From JBOFFC01 sp051648405 (lineage in GTDB: Bacteria; Planctomycetota; Planctomycetia; Pirellulales; Lacipirellulaceae): 64,000 nucleotides of DNA. The DNA lies in NCBI GenBank assembly GCA_051648405.1, contig JBOFFC010000029.1, positions 1 through 64,000 of the forward strand, given 5' to 3'. Positions 7,915 through 18,638 of the stretch are shown piece by piece. The notes beneath the pieces were generated by a model. That model was not told where the DNA came from. It saw only the letters and a program-made list of their open reading frames with translations, and searched no databases. The first letter of the stretch is position 1, and the number at the start of each line of letters is the position of its first letter. A program made the translations under genes and the position numbers.

Positions 7915-8364
7915 ATGGACGACGAGAACTCGACCGCCTGTTCAGGGGGGCTTGGGGGGCAGCTGCGCGAAGCAGGGTCCCGCGACACTCGTCTGATCGA
8001 GCGGGCCCTCCGCGAGCGCTGGCCGATCCCTGACGAGTTGAAGGCCGCCGTCGTCGAGCGGCAGTTGCGGATCGCCACCGATCCGAAGTCGAGTAGCCGC
8101 GAAGCAACTTCCGCGGCACGCTGCCTAGCCGGCATGGAAGGTCAGAACGCCGCCGCCGCGTTCAAGGCGTTCGACAAGTACGAAGCCGAACTGTCGGCGC
8201 TTTCGGCAGGAGACGACCAGGTCGAAGTCTTCCGCGCGATGCTCGACGAGGCGTCGAGTGGCGCCGAGGCTCGCGTTCAAGCGCGGCGAGTGATCGCCTC
8301 GATGGTCACTTTGGATTCCGTTGAACCCGTCGATCCGAATCGAGCTGACGGCGATCGCCCCTGA
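7915..8364 (+). CDS. Hypothetical protein of the integrative element
   Basis: 149 residues, acidic and mostly helical, with no cysteine pair, signal peptide or membrane segment. A central stretch (AAVVERQLRIATDP, SREATSAARCLAGMEGQN) is reminiscent of small DNA-packaging or HEAT-like helical proteins encoded before planctomycete integrases, but no family can be named. A GGAG motif precedes the ATG by about 8 nt. It is followed 11 nt later by the integrase gene, so both probably lie on one transcript. Confidence 0.6.
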   Translation: MDDENSTACSGGLGGQLREAGSRDTRLIERALRERWPIPDELKAAVVERQLRIATDPKSSSREATSAARCLAGMEGQNAAAAFKAFDKYEAELSALSAGDDQVEVFRAMLDEASSGAEARVQARRVIASMVTLDSVEPVDPNRADGDRP

Positions 8365-8375
8365 GGAACCACCCA

Positions 8376-9743
<1,368 letters not shown>

Positions 9744-9910
9744 GGCTGGACCCTATCGTACGCCACGTAGCGTGGCTCGCCGAGGGCTTCGACTGGGGGG
9801 GACTGGGCGGCAGGCGCGTGACCCCGACGGACGGGGGCTGAAGCGCGGGGGCGGGGTTCGTCATACTCGGCGGCTCGCCGCTCCGCCCGACACCCGCCCG
9901 AGGCCCCCCG

Positions 9911-10909
9911 ATGCCCGCTGAAGTCGTCCGCATCTACGATCCCCTGACCGGCGCCTCGGCCGAAATCCTGGTGAGCCAGGGGTTCAATTGCTTCCGCTGG
10001 ATCGCGCCGTTCGCCAACGGGGGGCCGATCGGCGCCGAGCTCCGCGACATGCTGTGGGCCGAGCCCGGCTTCGAAGTGGGGGACAAGCGACCCTCGCGGT
10101 CGGGCAACCCGCTGCTCTTCCCGTTCCCAGGGCGGATCGCGCGGGGGGTCTTCGAGTTCGGCGGCCAGCACTTCGAGGTCGCGCAGGAGGACGGCCTGGG
10201 GAACGCGATCCACGGCTTCGCGGTGCGCAGCCCGTGGCGGGTCGTCGAGCGCGAGACGAGCCGTGTGGCTGCCGAGTTCCGACCGGCGATCGACTGCCCC
10301 GAAGCCGTGCCGCAGTGGCCCGGGGATTACACGCTGCGGTGCGAGTACCGGATTGCCGGGGGGCGGCTCGACTTCGACGTCGAGGTGACCAACGTCGGCG
10401 AAACGCCGGTCCCCTTTGGGTTCGGGACGCACGCGTACTTCCGCTTGCCGCTCGCCGAGGGGAGCGACCCCGAGGGGACGATCGTCCGCGCTCCGGTCGA
10501 TGGTGAGTGGGAGAGCGTCGGCCTGATCCCGACCGGAAAACGGCTGCCGCTCGCCGACACGGCGCTCGCCGATGGCGCCCCGCTCGCGGGTCGTACGTTC
10601 GACACGCCGTTCCGTGTGGCCGAGCCGCAGGCCACCGGGCCGCAGCACACCGACCTCTACGACCCGCAGTCGGGCCGCCGGCTGCGGCAGACGTTCGATT
10701 CGACGATGACCTGCTGCGTCCTCTACACGCCGGGCCACCGCGAGGCGATCTGCCTCGAACCCTACACGTGCACTCCCAACCCGTTCGCGATGGACGCGGC
10801 AGGAGTCGCGAGCGGGCTGCGCGTGCTCGCCCCGGGCGAAGTCTACCGCACGACGATCACGCTCCAAGCGAGCACGCTGTCGAACGACACGCCCGACGAG
10901 ATGGCCTGA
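9911..10909 (+). CDS. Aldose 1-epimerase (GalM-like mutarotase)
   Basis: 332 residues, ATG start. The galactose-mutarotase beta-sandwich is recognisable from NPLLFPFPGRIARG near the N-terminus, the first histidine in NAIHGFAV, the catalytic histidine in GFGTHAYFRLP, the TDLYDP strand and the catalytic glutamate region ICLEPYTC near the C-terminus. The enzyme interconverts alpha and beta anomers of free sugars in the cytoplasm, feeding sugar catabolism. It stands alone between tRNA-Val and a convergent hairpin, so no pathway partner is visible. It may belong to the less specific 'galactose mutarotase-like' group acting on another hexose. Confidence 0.87.
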   Translation: MPAEVVRIYDPLTGASAEILVSQGFNCFRWIAPFANGGPIGAELRDMLWAEPGFEVGDKRPSRSGNPLLFPFPGRIARGVFEFGGQHFEVAQEDGLGNAIHGFAVRSPWRVVERETSRVAAEFRPAIDCPEAVPQWPGDYTLRCEYRIAGGRLDFDVEVTNVGETPVPFGFGTHAYFRLPLAEGSDPEGTIVRAPVDGEWESVGLIPTGKRLPLADTALADGAPLAGRTFDTPFRVAEPQATGPQHTDLYDPQSGRRLRQTFDSTMTCCVLYTPGHREAICLEPYTCTPNPFAMDAAGVASGLRVLAPGEVYRTTITLQASTLSNDTPDEMA

Positions 10910-10917
10910 GAGCAAAT

Positions 10918-10945
10918 CCCCCTCCCCGGCGAGCGGAGGAGGGGG
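10918..10945. terminator. Convergent hairpin terminator
   Basis: CCCCCTCC (10918-10925) pairs with GGAGGGGG (10938-10945) across a 12-nt loop. It sits between the convergent mutarotase (ends 10909) and mono-haem protein (ends 10958) genes. Confidence 0.55.
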
Positions 10946-10957
10946 GAAGGGCGGCCT

Positions 10958-11365
10958 TCACTCGGCCGCGGGTTCCTTCGGCTCGGGTTCCATCTTGAGG
11001 GCCTCGAGCTCGCCGCCGGGGAGCTTGCCGTCGGCGATGATCTCGCCCCAGGTGGGGGCCCCTTCGGTCTCCGGCTTGGACGATTCGGCGGCGACCGTCG
11101 CCAGCGCGGCGACGATTTTCTCGACGTCCTTCTTGTCACGCTTGCCGACGTGGGCGTGCAGCGCCTCGCCGTAAGCGTTGCGGTTCTTCTTCGACTTCAT
11201 CCCCTGGTGGCAACTGAGGCACTTGGCCTCTTTCGCCACGGCGGTGAACGCAGAGTCGGTCCCGTCGGCGTACTTCAGCAGGTACTGCTTCTGAAACTCG
11301 GGGAACGCCTCCGCGGGGGCGACAAAGGAGGCGACGACGGCGAGGGCGATCAGGGCGCGGAGCAT
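10958..11365 (-). CDS. Exported mono-haem c-type cytochrome-like protein (paralogue A)
   Basis: 135 residues. A Sec signal peptide (LRALIALAVVASFVAPAEA) is followed by FPEFQKQYLLKY and one haem-attachment motif CLSCH, then KSKKNRNAYGEAL. The C-terminal third is acidic and proline-rich (EPEPKEPAAE). Covalent haem binding in the periplasm is predicted, consistent with an electron carrier or a small redox accessory protein. The next gene upstream encodes a clear paralogue with the same layout (signal, FxEFQK, CxxCH, NAYG, IVAAL, LPGG). The partner oxidoreductase is unknown. Confidence 0.75.
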   Translation of the reverse strand: MLRALIALAVVASFVAPAEAFPEFQKQYLLKYADGTDSAFTAVAKEAKCLSCHQGMKSKKNRNAYGEALHAHVGKRDKKDVEKIVAALATVAAESSKPETEGAPTWGEIIADGKLPGGELEALKMEPEPKEPAAE

Positions 11366-11487
11366 CAGATTTCTCGGCGTGGTGTGGTGTTGTGCAGCAG
11401 GCGTTTAGAAGGGGCCGGCGACCCGTTAGCTGCCGAGCGACGCCGGCGTAGTTTACTCGGACGTCAACCGGGGGGCCAAGCGGCGCC

Positions 11488-11895
11488 CTACTCGGATTTC
11501 GGCGGCTCTTTCTTCGAGTCCACGAGCGACCCCCCCGGCAGCTCGCCCCGGGCCATCAGGGCGCCGAACGTGGGGGAGCCGGGTTCGTCGGCGACCGACT
11601 GTTGGTCGGCGACCAGCTTCAGGGCCGCGACGATCGCCTTCTTGTCCTTCTTGTGCTTCTCTTGGATGTGAACCCCCAGGGCGTCGCCGTAGGCGTTGTT
11701 GTTCTTGCGGTCCTTCCCCTGGTGGCACGCGTTGCACTTGGCGCGGCGCGCGAGTTTGCGGAATTCCTTGTCCTCGCCCCCCGCGTGGAGCTTTTGGAAC
11801 TCCTTCTGGAACTCGGTGAACGCCCCCGCGGGACGAGCGCTACATAAGACGGCCGAAAAGGCGACGACGAGCAGCAGGGCGAAGCGGTTGATCAC
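11488..11895 (-). CDS. Exported mono-haem c-type cytochrome-like protein (paralogue B)
   Basis: 135 residues when started at the GTG at 11895, which gives a proper signal peptide (INRFALLLVVAFSAVLCSA...AGA). Longer frames run back into the tRNA-Leu region and are rejected. After cleavage it reads FTEFQKEFQKL, then CNACH as the single haem motif, NNNAYGDALGVHI and a lysine-rich helix. It has the same length and order of motifs as the neighbouring paralogue, so the pair arose by tandem duplication. The C-terminus is KEPPKSE. Periplasmic electron transfer is inferred from the haem motif only. Confidence 0.72.
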   Translation of the reverse strand: MINRFALLLVVAFSAVLCSARPAGAFTEFQKEFQKLHAGGEDKEFRKLARRAKCNACHQGKDRKNNNAYGDALGVHIQEKHKKDKKAIVAALKLVADQQSVADEPGSPTFGALMARGELPGGSLVDSKKEPPKSE

Positions 11896-11976
11896 GTTGA
11901 GGCACAGAGTTGCGAGGTTGCGACGTTGCCAGCGGGGTCGTGTGACGCCACGTTCGGAAACAAGGGACGAATCCGT

Positions 11977-12062
11977 GAAACGGCCAATGACCAAGCCCCA
12001 ATGACCAAAGCAGCCCACCCAGGGTCCTTGGTCATCGGAGCTTGGCCATTGGCGCTCGTTTC
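11977..12062. repeat. Long imperfect inverted repeat
   Basis: The arm 11977-12008 (GAAACGGCCAATGACC...) is an imperfect inverted copy of 12028-12062, with a 19-nt loop. Each arm itself repeats an AATGACCAA-like unit. It lies between the haem protein pair and tRNA-Leu and looks like an intergenic repeat element that forms a hairpin in RNA. Confidence 0.6.
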
Positions 12063-12066
12063 CGGA

Positions 12067-12148
12067 TGGGGACGACAGGAATTGAACCTGCACTCCCGAA
12101 GGAACTGGAACCTAAATCCAGCGCGTCTGCCAGTTTCGCCACGTCCCC
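12067..12148 (-). tRNA. tRNA-Leu(UAG)
   Basis: On the minus strand: acceptor GGGGACG/CGTCCCC, anticodon stem CTGGA/TCCAG with loop TTTAGGT (anticodon TAG), a long variable arm (TTCC...GGGAG) typical of class II tRNAs, and T-loop TTCAATT. Discriminator A, CCA not encoded. Length 82 nt. Confidence 0.93.
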
Positions 12149-12212
12149 GGCGATGTAGGGCTAGTATACCCCACCGCCGGAGGCGAGACGAGCGCGCCTT
12201 AGGCCGTTGCAA

Positions 12213-13553
12213 CTAGACGACCTGCGTCACCCCAGGCACCGGGACCGGGTAGCGGCCATCGGCGTCGGGGGTCACGGGGGGGGTGGCGTCGAAGGCGTAG
12301 ACCTGCTCGGGGGTCGTGAGGCTCAGGTTCGAGGCGAGCGCCTCGTCCCAGCCGATCGCGCGCCCCGAGTAGGTCGCCATCCGCCCCAGGATCGCCGTCA
12401 TCGTGCTGTGGGCCCCGACCCCCGTCTCGTTGTACGGGGCGTTGTCGCGGATCGCCTTTTGCAGGTCGATGTGCTCCTGCACGTAACCGGCCGGCTTGGG
12501 GCCCTTGTGCCGCCAGATGGCCTTGCCATCGGCGCCAAGAATTCGACCGGCGCCGACGTGGCACGAGCCCTTCGACCCGTGCGCGTGCTCGTCTACCGAG
12601 CTCCAGCAGCCCGCCATGTGGCGGCACTGGCTCATCATTGTCGAGCCGTCGGGGTAGGTGAACTCGACCGCGTGGTGGTCGAAGATCTGCCCGTGGTCGC
12701 GCCCCTTGCGGACCTCGCGGCCCCCCATGCCGTTGGCCTTCACCGGGACGGCGTTCTTGACCCAGTTCGAGACGTCGAGGTTGTGGATGTGCTGCTCGAC
12801 GATGTGGTCGCCGCACAGCCAGTTGAAGTAGTACCAATTGCGCATCTGGTACTCCATCTCCGACTGCTGCGGCTCGCGATTGCGGACCCACAGTCCTTCC
12901 TGGTTCCAGTAGGTGCGGGTCAGCAGGATGTCGCCGATCGCCCCGTCCTGGAGCCGCTTGACGGTTTCCTGGTAGTGCGATTCGTGGCGACGCTGCAGGC
13001 CGACCCCCACCGCCAGCCGCTTCTCCTGCGCCTTCTTGCCGGCCTCGAGCACGCGGCGGATGCCAGGGGCATCGACCGCCACGGGCTTCTCCATGAAGAC
13101 GTGCTTCCCGGATTCGACGGCCGCCTCGAAGTGCCGCGGGCGGAAGCCGGGGGGTGTGGCGAGGATCACCAGGTCGCAGTCGCTTTCGAGCACCTGCTTG
13201 TAGGCGTCGAAGCCGACGAACTGCCGCTCCTTCGGGACGTCCACTCGCCCCGGATGCTCTTCGGCAAGGATCCGCTCCGCTTCTTCGACGCGGTCGGCGA
13301 AGGCGTCGGACAGCGCGACGATCGCCACGTCGGCGCCCGCCTTCAGCGCGTCGCTCGCTGCGCCACGGCCGCGGCCCCCGCAACCGATGACACCCACACG
13401 CAAGCGGTGGTCGCCCGAAGCGTGCGCGGCGCGGGCGGTCGGCAGACCCGCCGCCAAGACTCCCCCGGTAACGGCGGCGGCCGCCAGAAACTCACGACGC
13501 GACGAACCGACGGCTTGGCACCCCGGTTCCCCCTCACGCGATGGCTGCGACAT
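12213..13553 (-). CDS. Gfo/Idh/MocA-family oxidoreductase with Tat signal
   Basis: 446 residues. The N-terminus carries a twin-arginine signal (SSRREFLAAAAVTGGVLAAG), so the folded enzyme is exported. A Rossmann dinucleotide site follows (VGVIGCGGRGRG), with LATPP and the family signature EKPVAVD, then the GFO/IDH/MOCA C-terminal domain (GDILLTRTYWN, WLCGDHIVEQHIHNLDV). Such enzymes oxidise or reduce sugar or inositol hydroxyl groups with NAD(P) and are strongly expanded in planctomycetes. The substrate cannot be read from sequence. The gene has its own promoter region and no operon partner. Confidence 0.88.
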   Translation of the reverse strand: MSQPSREGEPGCQAVGSSRREFLAAAAVTGGVLAAGLPTARAAHASGDHRLRVGVIGCGGRGRGAASDALKAGADVAIVALSDAFADRVEEAERILAEEHPGRVDVPKERQFVGFDAYKQVLESDCDLVILATPPGFRPRHFEAAVESGKHVFMEKPVAVDAPGIRRVLEAGKKAQEKRLAVGVGLQRRHESHYQETVKRLQDGAIGDILLTRTYWNQEGLWVRNREPQQSEMEYQMRNWYYFNWLCGDHIVEQHIHNLDVSNWVKNAVPVKANGMGGREVRKGRDHGQIFDHHAVEFTYPDGSTMMSQCRHMAGCWSSVDEHAHGSKGSCHVGAGRILGADGKAIWRHKGPKPAGYVQEHIDLQKAIRDNAPYNETGVGAHSTMTAILGRMATYSGRAIGWDEALASNLSLTTPEQVYAFDATPPVTPDADGRYPVPVPGVTQVV

Positions 13554-13705
13554 GATCGCTGCACTCCTTACGAGTTGATCGAGAGCGATCGCAGCAGCTC
13601 GACGATGCCGCCGCGATCAACGGAAATGAGACGCGTTGGGGGAGAGACGGCAGATTACCCACCGGAACGCCGCCGAGCAACCGAAACCCGGCTCCCGCCC
13701 GGGCG

Positions 13706-15802
13706 TCAGGCGGCGATTCGGCGGTGGTAGACCCACCACTCGGCCACCACCAGGCAGAGGGCGGCGACCAGCAACGGCTTCCAGGCGTCCACCCGCACCG
13801 TCGCTCCTGCTTCGCTCGCCGCTACCAGCAGGTCCCCCAGCCGCAACGGGGCCGCCGTGCCGGCCTCCTCGTCGGCGCCGTCGCCAGGCCCCGCGGCGGC
13901 TTGCCGGACGTCGCTCTCCTGCGGGTCGAACAGGTTCACCGCGACCCGTCGATCGGCGGCGCCCCCCTCGGCGATGCGGTAAACGCCCGTCGCGTCGGTC
14001 GAGCGGAGCACGAACGGGTCGGGCGCCCGCCTCGCGAGCCGCTCGGCGGCGCCGCTGGGGAGCGTCACGTCGAGGTCCGTCGTGCTCGGGGCGATGGGCG
14101 ACAGCTCGACCACCTCCCCCGGCCGGACGGCGCTCGACTCGGCCGAGCTCCGCGCCGCGAATTGCTCGAGCACGTTGAGCCAGAACGTTGGGAAGCTGTG
14201 GCGGTTGATCCAGTCCGTGTTGCGCTGCACGCGGCCGTCTTGCTCGACGAGGATCGCGAAGCCGATCACCAGGTCGCGGAACGCGTCGCGTGGGGCGATG
14301 CTGACAATCGGACCTTCGGCCGCATCGACCAGCGTTCGTCCCCCCGCCGGGGGAGGGACGACCAGCGATTCGACGACGTCGAAGTTCCCGAGCTCGACGC
14401 TCGCGAGCAGAGGATCGACGCGGCTCCAGTCGATGATCCGCGGGGCGACGACCGTCGGCGACTTTGTCGCACGTTCGCGCCACGCCGCGCTCGGCGGAAG
14501 CACGCCGACGTACACCGCGTTTGCGCGGGGAGCCCCCTTGGGGGCCACCCGGTCGTAGATCACCACGTCGTACCCCTCGACCTTCGACGCGTCGTCGGCC
14601 GCGTCGGCGGCGAGCGTCGCGACCTCCGCGAGGAGTTTCGCACGCGCCGTCGTCAGCGCTTGCTCGAGCGCCACGTTGCCGGGCGTCACCAGGAGCGCCT
14701 TGCCGCGTCGAAGCGGGTTGATCGCGGCGTACGCCACGTCATCGACCGACAGCTTGTCGCCGGCCGCGGCGAGCGTCCCCTTCGAAAGCCGCGCTTCGAG
14801 CGTTCCCGGAGAGGGCTCGCCGATCGGGAAGGCGATCCCCGCCGCCGAGTCCGCCGCGACCGTCAGTCGTTGTGCGTCGAGCAGCGCCCCGTCGAGCCGC
14901 AGCTCGACGACCGCATCGACCGACTTCGCCGTGTAGTTGGCGACCTCGACGTACGCCGTGCGACGCGTCGTCCCCTCGATGGCGCGGGTCTCGAGCGCCG
15001 TGACGGCCAGGTTCGGCGTGTCGGCGCGCCCCATCGGCAGGTAGACGACCTCGAGGCCGCCGGCGGCGAACTCCTCGGTCGGGGCGAACCGCCCGTCGCT
15101 CAGCAGGACGGCGGTGGCCGTGACCCGCTGCGCGTCGCCCGCGGTGGCGGCGGGTTTGGGCGGCGCTTTAGGGTCCGGCTGCCCCGCGGCGTCGATTGCG
15201 GGCCCCGTATCGGCGCGTCGCTTGCTCTGGCCGGTGGTCGCGAGTCCCTCGACGAGCTCCAGGGCGCCGCGCACGTCGGTCCGGCGGGCCGACGGCTCGA
15301 TCGAGGCGATCGCCTCGCGCAGTCGGCGACGGTTGTCGGTCAGCTCCTGGACGACGCGCGCCTTGTCGTGGAACGCCACCACCATCGCCGACGCGCCGCT
15401 GGGGAGCTGCTCGACGAGCTCGGTCGCGCGGGCCTTCGCCGCGGCGAGCCGTGTGACGCCGGCGGGTCCGTCGGTCGCCTGCATGCTCGCCGAGTGATCG
15501 ATCACCAGCGCCACGCGCTCGCCGGCGAGCTGCTGGCCCTGCCACCCGGGGCGGAGCAGGGCCAGCATCGCCAACCCCACGACGAGCAGTTGCAGCAACA
15601 AGAGCACGCTCCGGCGCAGCCGCTGCCAGAGGCTGTTGACGCGCAGGTCCTCGATCGCCCGCGACCAGAGCAGCGTGCTGGGGACCTCCAGTGGCGCGCG
15701 CTTGAGCTTCAAGAAGTAGAGCGCAAAGATCGCCGGTGGCACGCAGGCGAGCAGCGCCCACGCGGCCGGCGACAACGCGCTGCGGAAGAGTTGCTCGGTC
15801 AT
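13706..15802 (-). CDS. BatA/vWA-domain membrane protein
   Basis: 698 residues from the ATG at 15802 (MTEQLF). A BatA-type N-terminal segment has two hydrophobic helices (ALLACVPPAIFALYFLKL; SVLLLLQLLVVGLAMLALL) enclosing the LKRAPLEVPSTLLW motif. A von Willebrand A domain with MIDAS-like DHSAS follows, and a final hydrophobic helix lies near the C-terminus (KPLLVAALCLVVAEWWV). The family usually acts with MoxR ATPases and DUF58 proteins in envelope stress or protein-complex assembly. The DUF58 gene lies directly upstream and MoxR before it, on the same strand, so they form one functional set. The ~205-bp gap to DUF58 holds a 34-bp inverted repeat. Confidence 0.8.
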   Translation of the reverse strand: MTEQLFRSALSPAAWALLACVPPAIFALYFLKLKRAPLEVPSTLLWSRAIEDLRVNSLWQRLRRSVLLLLQLLVVGLAMLALLRPGWQGQQLAGERVALVIDHSASMQATDGPAGVTRLAAAKARATELVEQLPSGASAMVVAFHDKARVVQELTDNRRRLREAIASIEPSARRTDVRGALELVEGLATTGQSKRRADTGPAIDAAGQPDPKAPPKPAATAGDAQRVTATAVLLSDGRFAPTEEFAAGGLEVVYLPMGRADTPNLAVTALETRAIEGTTRRTAYVEVANYTAKSVDAVVELRLDGALLDAQRLTVAADSAAGIAFPIGEPSPGTLEARLSKGTLAAAGDKLSVDDVAYAAINPLRRGKALLVTPGNVALEQALTTARAKLLAEVATLAADAADDASKVEGYDVVIYDRVAPKGAPRANAVYVGVLPPSAAWRERATKSPTVVAPRIIDWSRVDPLLASVELGNFDVVESLVVPPPAGGRTLVDAAEGPIVSIAPRDAFRDLVIGFAILVEQDGRVQRNTDWINRHSFPTFWLNVLEQFAARSSAESSAVRPGEVVELSPIAPSTTDLDVTLPSGAAERLARRAPDPFVLRSTDATGVYRIAEGGAADRRVAVNLFDPQESDVRQAAAGPGDGADEEAGTAAPLRLGDLLVAASEAGATVRVDAWKPLLVAALCLVVAEWWVYHRRIAA

Positions 15803-15832
15803 CGCGACTCTCTTGCGGGAGCGACGTAAGCT

Positions 15833-15993
15833 AACCGCCACGACGCCACGAGCGCCAAGGACGCCACGGGGTTGATTGCGCGACGGAGTCGATCCGCTAC
15901 AGGAAGCTCTTTGGTTGGGCATCGCACAAGGAGAGGAGCCAAGCGTAGCAAACGGCTCTTGGCGTCCTTGGCGCTCGTGGCGTCGTGGCGGTT
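15833..15993. repeat. 34-bp perfect inverted repeat pair
   Basis: 15833-15866 (AACCGCCACGACGCCACGAG plus 14 more) recurs exactly inverted at 15960-15993, with 93 bp between. A third identical copy lies at 16953-16986. The unit is built of CGCCAAG/CGCCACG-like hexamer-to-nonamer steps. This whole 205-bp intergenic stretch contains no gene. Confidence 0.75.
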
Positions 15994-16007
15994 CCCGTCC
16001 GTACGTC

Positions 16008-16883
16008 TCATCCCACGAGCCCCCGCTTCCTAAAAGCGCGAGTGACGAGGTCCTCGACCGGGTCGTCGCTGCGGGCTAGCAAGTGGGTCATGCCGCGCTT
16101 GCCGCAGAACTCCTGGGCGCCGGCGGTGAACGCGCCGACGGTCCGCTTGTAGCGCGCGAGGAGCGCGCCGCTGACGGTCACCTCGGCCGCGTCACCGTCT
16201 TCGCAGTCCACGAGCCGCAGGTCGCCGACCACCGCCGGGTCGAGCTCCTCGGGGCTCAGCACTTGGAGGACGTACGCATCGACGCGCTGCGCTACGAGGT
16301 AGCGTAGCGCTTGCTCGTACCCCTGCTTGTCGAGGAGGTCGCTCATCAGCACCACCACTCCTTTGCCCCGCGCGTTCAGGCAGAACCGCCGCACCCCTTC
16401 GGCGAGGTCCGTCGATTCCTCGGGCGCCAGGCCGCCGAGGAACTCCACCAACCGCGGCACGCTCACCCGGCCCCGCAGCGGCGGCGACTGCTTCCCCGCG
16501 AGCGTGTGGACGCGTACCCGGTCCCCCCGCGCGAGCCCCAAGAAGCCCAGCGCTGAGGCAACACGCTTCGCGAACTCGAGCTTCGTCGGCTCGCCAAAGC
16601 CCATCGACGGCGACGCATCGACCAGCAACGCGAGCTGCAAGTCTTCTTCCTCGAGGAACAGCTTGACGATCAGCCGGTCGAGCCGCGCGTACAGGTTCCA
16701 GTCGAGCGCCCGCAGGTCGTCGCCGGGGACGTAATTGCGGAAGTCGGCGAACTCGACGCTCTGCCCCTTGCGGTGCGACCGGCGCTCCCCCTTCATCCGC
16801 CCGCGAAACACCTTGCGCGTGACGAGCTCGAGTCGCTCGAGGCGAGTAACAAGGTCGGCGGGCAGGAGGTCGGTGGTGGGCAT
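16008..16883 (-). CDS. DUF58 domain protein
   Basis: 291 residues from ATG 16883; a TTG just before adds one residue. The DUF58 signature EFADFRNYVPGDDLRALDWN is at about 45-65, followed by a vWA-like core with a MIDAS-like DASPS (LLVDASPSMGFG), LSDLLD and a C-terminal strand pair. It has no membrane segment, so it is cytoplasmic or membrane-associated. DUF58 proteins partner with MoxR AAA ATPases, and here MoxR is the upstream gene on the same strand. The gene is bracketed by identical 34-bp intergenic repeats on both sides. Confidence 0.85.
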   Translation of the reverse strand: MPTTDLLPADLVTRLERLELVTRKVFRGRMKGERRSHRKGQSVEFADFRNYVPGDDLRALDWNLYARLDRLIVKLFLEEEDLQLALLVDASPSMGFGEPTKLEFAKRVASALGFLGLARGDRVRVHTLAGKQSPPLRGRVSVPRLVEFLGGLAPEESTDLAEGVRRFCLNARGKGVVVLMSDLLDKQGYEQALRYLVAQRVDAYVLQVLSPEELDPAVVGDLRLVDCEDGDAAEVTVSGALLARYKRTVGAFTAGAQEFCGKRGMTHLLARSDDPVEDLVTRAFRKRGLVG

Positions 16884-16952
16884 CAAGGTCCCAGGGAAGT
16901 CAGAGCCGCGACCGTCAAGGGAGCGTCCGGCGACGACGCTTTACGGAAAGCT

Positions 16953-17216
16953 AACCGCCACGACGCCACGAGCGCCAAGGACGCCAAGAAGTCGCTCGCT
17001 GCGCTCGAATCGTCTGTCAACGCGCATTTTTCGCGGGGAGTTCTGGAGAGAGTTTATTGATGATTGCGCGGACAAAGAACCGCTGCGGCGACGTTTTCCG
17101 CCCGTGGGCCGGGCTTCCGTTGGTCGCCCTCGGTTCATTGGCCGCGCGAAGGTCAATAGATGGTGCCGTGTGTTGGACCTCGTCGCGAACTTGGCGCTCG
17201 TGGCGTCTTGGCGGTT
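16953..17216. repeat. Second copy of the 34-bp inverted repeat pair, gene-free gap
   Basis: 16953-16986 is identical to 15833-15866. A diverged inverted partner (26 of 27 positions) is at 17190-17216. The ~349-bp gap between MoxR and DUF58 holds nothing else recognisable, and the middle (about 17000-17160) is A/T-richer than its surroundings. Confidence 0.7.
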
Positions 17217-17232
17217 CCCCTCGTCGCATTCT

Positions 17233-18249
<1,017 letters not shown>

Positions 18250-18373
18250 TGGGGAGACGCTAGAGGTTAGAGGTTAGAGACGTTGTCGAGCCGCGCCCGA
18301 AGGAAGCAGAGCTCGTCGAGAACGCGCCCGAAAACCGTTGAACTCACTCCGGACGCGAGCCTATACTCGTTAC

Positions 18374-18601
18374 ATGCACTCGACCATTCAATCGCTGCTC
18401 CGGCGCCGCCCGTTCTGCTCGTTCGAGGTCCGGATGTCCAACGGCGATGCCCATCAGGTGCGACACCCGGAGATGGCCTTCTTGCTCAAGTCGAACGTCA
18501 TCTTTGGCAGCCCCGACTCGGACGAGTTCGCGTTCGTTTCTCTGTTGCACGTCGTGGAAGTCAAGGCGATCGAATCATCGTCGTCGGCCGACGACGCGTG
18601 A
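18374..18601 (+). CDS. Small conserved planctomycete-type hypothetical protein
   Basis: 75 residues from ATG 18374. The pattern is HSTIQSLLRRRPFCSFEV, then MSNGDAHQVRHPEMAFLL, an IFGSPDSDEF turn and VSLLHVVEVKAIE. This matches the style of a widespread short planctomycete protein (RRPF.PF.V.LSNG..H.VRHPE) whose function is unknown. Predicted all-beta with one N-terminal helix, soluble. It runs opposite to its neighbours and separates the MoxR set from the large vWA gene, converging with the latter across 37 bp. Confidence 0.7.
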   Translation: MHSTIQSLLRRRPFCSFEVRMSNGDAHQVRHPEMAFLLKSNVIFGSPDSDEFAFVSLLHVVEVKAIESSSSADDA

Positions 18602-18638
18602 CGCGCTCGCGGATCGACTGTCTGGTTGGCGTCGCCGG

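Noticed and set aside
13724..15829. 701-residue plus-strand frame opposite the BatA-like gene
   Set aside because: Antisense shadow with unnatural Arg/Asp composition; the minus strand carries clear BatA and vWA motifs.
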